DNA from: Uranotaenia lowii
Lineage: Eukaryota; Arthropoda; Insecta; Diptera; Culicidae
Length of the DNA stretch: 64,000 nt
NCBI RefSeq assembly: GCF_029784155.1
Contig: NC_073691.1
Span: forward strand, 57,212,217-57,276,216
Reading direction: 5' to 3'
Numbering within the stretch: position 1 is the first letter of the stretch; every line of letters starts with the position of its first letter. The notes beneath the pieces are model-generated. The model ran no database searches and was not told the DNA's origin. It saw only the letters and a list, made by a program, of their open reading frames with translations. The position numbers were made by a program, and so were the translations under genes. Below, piece after piece: positions 56,474-64,000 of this stretch.

Positions 56474-58560
56474 ACTAGCTGACCCGGTGTGCTTTGCTAC
56501 ACATTCCAAAAATAAATTAAATTCATGACAATTATTTAAAACTCGTGTTTTGTAGGCATCATTTTAAATCAAATAGCAACATAATCCAGAATCAACAGCT
56601 TTAAAACTGGAGTTTCAAATTGAACTACAAAGAATATTTAATCTTATTTTCTGAAACTTGATCTCAAAACTAATTTTCCAAGATCTAAAAGTTTTGCTCT
56701 GTTTTTATAAGCTTCATTGATTATTTAATTATGCCAAGTTTTACTGGTATGGAATCATCACCACTTCCCCCTTTCAATGCAAAAAGGGCTCCCGAACTAC
56801 TATAAATATATTCTAAGATCTATATTATGTCACATTTTACTCCGTTTGTCTGATAAGTTTTCGAGATTAAAGAAAGGGTCTCAGATTACAACCTGTCTTA
56901 CGTAATTTGGTCTCTATTGCTTGATAGGAACTCGATTTGTGTCAAAAAAAATGTATGGAAGCCTATCCCTTTTCATCCGAAACTACTGGAAGGAAATAGG
57001 GATCCCATTTTTTCGCAATCAAAAATCCTCCTATATCAAATTAAATTCCGTTGGTCGATAAATTCTTAAGCAATACAAACAAATTTATATGGACTGGACC
57101 CCTCTGTCCCTCCCCCTCTCCACACTTAAAGGCAGAAGGGTCTGAAATATTCATAAAAACATCATTTACCTTCCCATGTCAAATTTTATTCTATTTGCTT
57201 AATTACTTCTCCAGTTATACCAACAAAATTGTATTGAGGCCCTCTCTCCACTCCCTTTGTACTCCCTGAAAGACGGATGGTGTTTCAAATAGTCATAGAA
57301 CCATTTCTCGTACCCAAATAATTTCAGATGTAACATTAGGCTCTATTTGTTAGATAAGTTCTTGGTTTATGCGAAACAATTGTATGGAAACTGCCCTCTT
57401 TCCTAACTTTATCCCCAATTGAAAGAGAAAGGAGTCTCAAATAAGCAATCAACTATTTCTCGTATCCAAAAGCCCTACTATGCCAAATTTGGTCCCATTT
57501 GCTCGATTAGTTCTCGAGTTATGCGAAAACTTGTAAGGAATCCCCCCTTCCCCCTTTGTTTTCTTTCACCCCACTGGAAGGAGCGGTTAAACCAAATATT
57601 CATAGAAACATCCCTCGTTTTCAAATACCCTCCCATTCAAAATTTGGTTCCAGTTGCTGGATAAGTGTCCGAAAAATTGTATGGGAGCACCCTCCCCCCT
57701 TGAAGTTTTCCCACTACATCATAGAAACGTTTATCGTATTTCAATACTTTCCCATGTCAAATTGTGTGCCATTTGATTGATTAGTTTTACAGTTATGCTC
57801 CACTGGAAGAAGAAAGAGATACCAAATATGCATAGAACCATTTCTCGTACCCAAATACCCTCCCATGACAAATTTTGTTTGAATGGGCTTAACCAGTTCT
57901 CGAGCTATGCAAACATTGTGTTTTCTTCGAGGGACCCCTTCCCTCCTTCCGGGAAGAGCTTCCACAGAATATTTTCTTGTACTCTTATACTCTCCCCTGT
58001 AAAATTGGGTTAAATTTATTTGACGAGCTCTTGAATTTATCAAAACAAAAGTACGACAACTTTTTTCTTCTTTTTCCTATCCCGTGATGTTAACTCAACC
58101 ATCTTAGAAATATTTCTTGTATTTAAATACCCTTCCCAATTTGTTACCACCTACTAGATTAGCACTCGAGTTATTAAAAAAAATGTATGGGAGCTCCCCT
58201 TCCTATGGAATCAGTGAAAGAAGAAGAAGTCTTAAACAATCATAGAAAAATAATCTACTTAAATAGCTGCTATTTTATTTAAATAATAAGTTCTCGGGTG
58301 ATCCGAAAATATTGTATGAAAAGCTTCCTCCTCCTTCCCCTCATCCTGTTGAGGGGTCTCGAAAAACAAAAAGAACATTTCTCGTACTCGAATATACTTC
58401 CATGATGAATTTGTTTTTTTTTGTTCGATTAGTTCTCGAGTACATGCATAAAAGCCCCTTGTTATCCTCCCAGTGAAAGAACAGATGGGTCTCATCGTAG
58501 AAACTTGGCTCGTAGTCTTATACCTGCCCTGTCAATTATTATTCTACCTGACTTTTTTTA
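56474..58560 (+). repeat. dispersed repeat with degenerate ~110-190 bp internal units
   Basis: It begins ACTAGCTGACCCGGTGTGCT, a head also seen at 19832. It continues with about a dozen units containing GATTAGTTCTCGAGTTATGC, CATAGAAACATTTCTCGTA, CAAATACCCTCCCATG and AAATTTGGTCCCATTTG. This pattern is common as an interspersed repeat in insect genomes. No coding sequence is visible. It starts about 90 bp right of the LARD target site. Confidence 0.7.
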
Positions 58561-58749
58561 AACGTGTATTTATGGCAGTATTTGTGAGTTTTTCACCCTG
58601 GAATCGAAATCTGTCACTCATACATCTAAACTTAATGTTGTTCATGCGTATGCTACACAAACAAGATGAACCAACCTTCTGATTGTTCATCTTGTTCGTG
58701 TTTTTTCTGCAAGTGTGAGTGATGGCAATCATGGCTGCCCGACGGCCAT

Positions 58750-58821
58750 AATGCAAAATTTAGAAAAAAAATCAAAAAAATGCAAAATGCAAAAAAAATG
58801 CAAAATTTAGAAAAAAAAATC
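58750..58821. repeat. ATGCAAAA low-complexity duplication
   Basis: ATGCAAAATTTAGAAAAAAA occurs twice with ATGCAAAA spacers. Confidence 0.7.
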
Positions 58822-59802
58822 GGTGCCTATAGGTCGATTCACGCACTGCCTGGCCTCACTGGTTTTGACATTTCGCGATTCCTGTTTTGATTCCTTATTT
58901 TTCAATTCTACACGCTGAGGAAGCAAAGCAAACATTTCGGTCCTCATTTAATTCTCATTCACACGTTTTTAGCAAAAGTACTCAGCTCAATTTTGGGATA
59001 AAAAAATTAAAAAGAAAATTAGATGTTTTCAGTATCAAATAATTAAAAATCAATCATTTTGTTTGTTAATCCAGCTGAAATCCAGCTGGAAAAAGTTAAA
59101 CCACTGACCACTGACTGGACACTCGATTTTGGTTTTTGGCGCTGCTCGAAAATGAACGAAAATGTCGATACCAGTAAAATTTTCATGCTCGAATTGCTGG
59201 CGCGCAATGTCGACGATAAGAGGCTTCTAGCCAAAAACTGAGAGGGATTTTGTTCTATAAGTCTCTTGTCAGTGTGATTAGTGGTTAAACTGACGTTATT
59301 TTGATTCCTATAAAATATCATATCGTAAAAATTTATAATAGTTAAGCCTTTTCTTTCGGAATGTTTTCCGGAGAATTTTCCTATATTAGATTCTTCTGTC
59401 CCTGAATAGTGTTGTCGTATAAGTACGTGCATTTGTTTTACAGCTTAGGCCTATGACATAGTGAATACGATGCGATGCGATGCGGTGAATGCGATTCAAT
59501 GCGGTGAACCACATTTGATGAAAATTTATGTGAATCGCTTAAACCTGACATACTCAACGCGGCGAAGGAGATCCCGCATACTAAAAAACCATATCTCAAA
59601 CAGTCTATACGATACATCTACTGTTTCAGAAATAATGATTTTATCTGTAAACGTAGCGGTTCTTCCAAACTTTACTTTGCCAACGATAAGAACGAAATAT
59701 GAACGTTTATGTGAAAACGTGATGGTATCTGGAAAGGTTATAAAATGATATGAACGATTACCTTCAATTTTTCTTTAATTGTAAAACCGAACTCGAACCT
59801 TT

Positions 59803-60559
59803 ACACCCAAAATAATTTTCACTTAAAAAATAAGTGACATCTGTAGTAAATTCTCGCCATACGTAATTTCATTTGAATTTTAAGTGATGGGTCAAGTGAA
59901 TTCACTTAAGTGACCGGTCAAGTGAATTACACTATGACGTTCGAGTGAAATTTATCTGAATTTCTAAGTAAGTTTCTAGTTAATTATCTCTCGTGTTTTT
60001 AAATAAAAGAACATTTACCTATAGAACAGCACTTCGATTTCAAATACTTACATTACGCTTTCGCCATAAATTTATTGATTGGAAAATCCCAAGGCAGATC
60101 GGTTACTGCGGATAGTGCGACTTCTAAATCTTCCCTGCTGCAAACCAGAAAATCTGTCCAGTTCAACCCACAAGCTGAAACATGATAACACCATTAAATA
60201 ACTTTTTCTCACATCACGTTTAACACAAACTACCGCCAAAATCGCCTATTAAAGAATTGGGAAAATCCAAACCCAATACAAGCTTTAAACGCTGCTCTTT
60301 AGAATTTGCCATTTTGAACTCTGAAAATAAACACAATTACAACCCGACATTCACTTGAAATTCAAGTGATGGGGAAGTGAATATTTTTTCTCACTTCAAA
60401 TTCAAGTGACGACTGAAGTGAATGTGGATGAATTCACTTGAAATTTAAGTGACTGCCAAGTGAAATGTATATGTCGCACTTGAATGGAAGAAAATCACTG
60501 GATCCTTGTTTTTAAGTGAAAAATCATGTGTATTTTAAGAGTGAATTTGGGTTCAGTGT
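59803..60559. mobile_element. ~750 bp MITE-like element with CACTTGAATTCAAGTG palindromes
   Basis: The ends ACACCCAAAATAATTTTCAC and (reverse complement) ACACTGAACCCAAATTCAC are related inverted sequences. The interior has many TTCACTTGAAATTCAAGTGA-like palindromes near 59880-59945 and 60345-60460. No coding sequence is seen. Confidence 0.5.
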
Positions 60560-61023
60560 ACACATACCGTTAATCCTTTCTGTAATAAATGAACGAAATG
60601 CCCTGTCAGAGATGCCAGACGCTTTTGTACAAAAATTAGTACACATTTATATGAACATAGTTTTAATTCTCAATATTTTCATAGTACTAAGCGAGGGTGA
60701 GAAATGCATGTTAAAAAGCAACCAGCAAATACAAATTTGATGTGTAGGCTAGCATACATGCAAACAGGCGACATAGAAACATCAAAGTTATGAATCTTTT
60801 TTATAACTTTTTTATTTCATGTTGGTACAATTTTGAAAAATCGCTCTAGCCGGCACCACTGGACAGGCCGACAACTGGAAAAGAAAAAAAAACAAAAACT
60901 TTTCGTCTTTCGTGTTCCCCCAGTTCAACTCCCAGCACTCAGAAGCAACAAAAAGCCCTCTCCGATCAGGGTCCGACAGACGGACGAACATTTTTAAATT
61001 AAACCGGTAGAAGGACACCGGCG

Positions 61024-61203
61024 ATGTTCGCAATTGGTAAGTTTTTTAAACATTAGATATGTATCGATCCAAATACACTAAAAAGGTTTATTTTTATTGC
61101 AGCGCCGGGAGTTGGAGGAGCAATGTCATCATGCTGGGAAGATTCCCGTACGGCTTTTAATCTAGCAGCTACGCCAACATCCCGCCCGTGTGATCAAAAT
61201 TAA
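61024..61203 (+). CDS. possible two-exon 37-codon mini-gene
   Basis: The ATG at 61024 reads M-F-A-I and then meets a consensus donor GTAAGT at 61037. A 66 nt AT-rich intron ends TTTTTATTGCAG at 61102. Exon 2 continues in phase as APGVGGAMSSCWEDSR and TAFNLAATPTSRPCDQN to TAA at 61201-61203. The upstream 60.88-61.02 kb is GC-richer and 5'-UTR-like. Donor, acceptor and phase agree, which is more than chance usually gives, but the peptide is short and unrecognised. It could be a small secreted or micro-protein gene, a 5' piece of a longer gene, or a decayed copy carried by the surrounding inverted-repeat element. Confidence 0.35.
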
Positions 61204-62292
61204 ACCACCCCCTGATGGAGGAGCTAATATGTAGATAAATTATGACGTTCAAGTGATTAAAATAGAAATTCATAAAATTTAAAAATAAGTATATTTTTTA
61301 AAGAAAATTTTCTTTTGTGTGTGTGCGTGCTACTTTCCCTTACTATTCAGAATACGGTACGCATAACGTTGGAAGAACGTCATTTCGAATCGTTCTACAA
61401 CTATTACTGTTAATGTTCAATTACAAGTAAATTTTAAGAATAACTGTAACAACAACAGTTCGATGCACAAAAACGTTATTCATGAGTGGTTTTCGAACAT
61501 TATCGCAACTGTTTGCAGAACAGTTTTCCCATATAAGAGTTTGAACAGTTTTTAACAGTTACATAACCTAACAACATATTAAAAATACAATCAATTCTGA
61601 ATTCACGATTCATGTAATGTATTTAACAATTTCTTTAAAAGTTTGCCTAAAGTTCTATCTACGCCTTATCAAATCGTTTTGCGATTGTTTTAGAAAACGT
61701 TTGGTTACAATCCTGGTTTATGCGGGATGTCAATTTGTTCCGCCGCTCGAGTTCGCATAGGCTGCGTCCGTAAATTTTCCGCCTATTCGCATCGCATCGC
61801 ACTCACTATGTCATCGGCTTTACGGTCAAAATAACACAAGAAATTTCCGGACAATCGATTCGGCACATTCGAATTCTTTAGAAGTTTCAACATTTGGACA
61901 TTTGATGGAATTTTTTATTTCAAGTAGACGCGCTTTCCCAGAATATTCAATGCAAAGTGGGTTGGTCCAGAACAAATTTGTTGAAGAAGGGGTTTGAAAC
62001 ATGTTGAAACATTTTAATAAACAAACCTCCTTTTCGAATTTTTTTTACGAATTTTCAACTTTCTGTTCATTTCCAAAGAGATAAACATGAGATACCAAAA
62101 AATGCGCTAAATTTAATTCACAAAATGGAACTTGGTTTTTTGCTATCCTTAAACTGAGTTTTGAGTTAAATTTCTGGACCGTGCAGCTACACGAAAAATT
62201 TCGCCGCACCCCATTTCTCGTTCGTTAAATTTTGTAAACAGGACGTGCGAACTGTCACCACAAAAGGGAGAATACGTCATCGTGAATCGACC

Positions 62293-63230
62293 CATATGAA
62301 ATTTGGATTCATTTGCATGTTCAAATAATGCATTAAATTGTGTTGAAGACTTTCTAATTGAATGAATGAAAAATATTGAATAATGGAAATCCTGTGGATG
62401 ATTTTTTAAATAAAATTAGGGCTTTTCGAAAAAAAAAAACAAAAAACCTGAAACACTAATTTTTATTAGTGATTTTCAGCTGAATTGTGTTAACAAACTA
62501 ATTTTGATAAAAGATTTGAAATCTGGAAATTGAATTGACATGTTATCTTAAGTTAATGATCTCTTCATTCTCAACAATTTATGATTATTGTAATTTTTTT
62601 TACAAGCTAAATGTTTTTTTTTTTTTAAATTTTGAATCTGCATTCTGAACCTGAATTCAAAAATTGCGCTTTGAATCTGTATCCAAATTTCCATGCAATT
62701 TCTGAAATGTACAAAAACCTAAACCTAAATTAAAATATGAATTTCAAATGAGCTGAATCTAAGTTTCCAATTTTGGATTGCCATATCGAAGCTCTTATTG
62801 TTTGAATTTTTTTTTTGTGAATTAAGTTTATGAATTTCGAATTTAAATAAAAAACAAAAATTAACTTTTTTTCATATTCGGAATATGCATATGATCTCGA
62901 AAAACATTATTCAAATTTTATATGGAATGCAAAACCAAATTTGAACCAGGATTTCAAAGCAGATTTCATTTCTAATGATTTCTTATGATTATTTGCACTG
63001 AAAATCAAAAATCCTGAACTGGATACAGAATCAACAATTCGAAAAAAGAAATACAATTTTAGTTATGGGAGTTATGAAATCATAACCTCTGAAATGGGTT
63101 TAATTTAATTTTAAATTAAATATTCAGACCTGAATTTCTATAAACATAGAAGACCATTTTGAAAAAGTGTAGCAAAATTTTGAACATGATATGGGTTTTT
63201 GAGGTTTTGGCATTATAGCAAAAATGGTAT
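62293..63230. other. AT-rich non-coding stretch
   Basis: Nothing coding is seen. TTTGAATCTGCATTCTGAAC near 62629-62660 is a small diverged patch resembling the 13 bp satellite at 41.8 kb. Confidence 0.5.
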
Positions 63231-63689
63231 TTGGGTTGCCTCCATAGTGGTTTCCTGGTCGTCCTAGCTGCCCCAATTTTCAATTCTGTTAAAATAACAA
63301 AATATGTGAATAACGGATATACGACAAAATTTGAACTTCTCACGAAAAATCAGCTTCTCCACCGCAAAGAATTTCTCTTTCATAGCACCAACTGTTCGAT
63401 CCGCTCATCATCAACTTACATAAAATCATCGAAGCATTACATAAAATTTTTAAAGCATTTTTTCATAACTACACCCAAAATTCAGCCTCTGTGCCAATGG
63501 CGTGTAGTCAATTTCATAGCATCATTGGTACAAGAAGATAACGCGACCGGCACTGATTCGATTTGCGCCCACCGGCATTAGCCTCCCAGCGCAACCGAAT
63601 TGCGTATGTCTGAATGAAACAAAATAAAAACGTTTTCGCGTCCCTCCCCATCGCATCACAAGCCGAAGAAGGATGGAAATAAATACCGG

Positions 63690-63895
63690 CCAACACCAGG
63701 CAGCCAGCGAACCGAGCACTGTGCGTGTGAATGTAGCAAAAGCAACAAAAAAAACATCCTTCTAATTCAATCTACCGGCAAACACGGCTAAGCTGTGCGT
63801 GTGTATGTAGCAAAAGCAACAACAAAAACATTCCTTCAATTCATTGGCAAACAACACCGGCCAAGCTGCCCGGCTTTAGCAGCTGTGTATATGTA
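63690..63895. repeat. two tandem ~85 bp units (GTGTATGTAGCAAAAGCAAC)
   Basis: CCGGCCAACACC or CCGGCAAACACGGC, a GTGCGTGTGTATGTAGCAAAAGCAAC block and an ACATYCTTC block are repeated twice, with a third partial copy to 63895. The repeat is non-coding and GC-richer than its surroundings. Confidence 0.6.
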
Positions 63896-64000
63896 GCGTG
63901 TGTATGTAATAGCAGGCAGTAAACAAAGCACAGTTCTCATTCAATGGGTTTCCCGTTCCTTCACTCCCGTTCCCTTTCCCGTTTCCATCTTAAGACAAAG

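Larger units (their letters stand above)
59449..61818. mobile_element. possible 2.4 kb inverted-repeat element (inner pair)
   Basis: The left GCCTATGACATAGTGAATAC and the right (reverse complement) GCCGATGACATAGTGAGTGC, both followed by GATGCGATGCG, form a ~31 bp inverted repeat with few mismatches. No clear target duplication is visible. The interior holds a smaller inverted-repeat element and a possible spliced mini-gene. No transposase was recognised. Confidence 0.5.
58832..62292. mobile_element. possible 3.5 kb inverted-repeat element (outer pair)
   Basis: GGTCGATTCACG at 58832-58843 and its exact reverse complement at 62281-62292 bracket 3.46 kb. The match is only 12 bp and no target duplication was found, so this may be chance or two ends of separate copies. 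The right end word AATCGACCCATATGA also occurs at 28949. Confidence 0.3.

Overview
This 64 kb window is eukaryotic and almost certainly from a dipteran insect, most likely a mosquito. The evidence is indirect. It is AT-rich, intron-like DNA filled with mosquito-type transposons: Tc1/mariner elements of the DD37E and DD37D groups, RTE-like and Jockey-like non-LTR elements, Copia and BEL LTR elements, and hAT-like and other short terminal-inverted-repeat elements. It also has TCAGT-type initiators. I find no intact, recognisable host protein gene. The window reads as intergenic or intronic repeat-rich sequence with a few possible first exons. All coordinates were counted by eye, and no search or folding program was run.

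Layout. 1-4 kb is AT-rich and holds one ~0.95 kb inverted-repeat element and a hAT-type end. 4.3-7.1 kb is GC-richer, CGA-trinucleotide-rich and without clear coding. 7.1-9.0 kb is five tandem ~375 bp units that keep a similar reading frame. 9.2-10.2 kb and 11.3-11.9 kb are minisatellites. 12.3-16.7 kb is a nest of insertions in inverted repeats: a 60 bp retroposon tail with a 13 bp target duplication, a 1.6 kb hAT-like element with an 8 bp duplication, a ~170 bp-arm hairpin, and an RTE-like reverse transcriptase fragment. 16.95-17.40 kb is a second hAT-like element with an 8 bp duplication. 20.9-22.1 kb is an RTE-like pseudogene on the minus strand. 22.45-26.6 kb is a complete but mutated Copia element with LTRs and target duplication. 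29.5-32.0 kb is a BEL-type element reduced to a gag fragment, with a perfect histone-type 3'-end stem-loop in one LTR. 33.3-38.6 kb is a decayed Jockey-like element on the minus strand. 40.0-41.3 kb is a DD37E mariner with a single premature stop. 41.8-43.7 kb is a 13 bp satellite. 45.0-45.6 kb is a short element inserted in an AGTAAC microsatellite. 47.1-49.0 kb is an RTE fragment cut by a DD37D mariner.

The most striking object is at 49,175-56,381. It is a 7.2 kb unit with 358 bp direct LTRs that differ at one base by my reading, and a perfect 5 bp target duplication (CCTGG). On the minus strand it has a TATA box at about -30 from a TTCAGT initiator, a tRNA-like primer-binding site, and a purine-rich tract before the downstream LTR. 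It has no recognisable gag or pol. Its sense strand is strongly purine-biased over about 5.4 kb, and its leader carries an ATG-splice-donor signal and about fifteen 39 bp repeats. This is a young, non-autonomous, LARD-like element of a kind I do not recognise. 56.5-58.6 kb is another dispersed repeat with internal degenerate units. 58.8-62.3 kb holds nested inverted-repeat pairs around a possible spliced 37-codon mini-gene.
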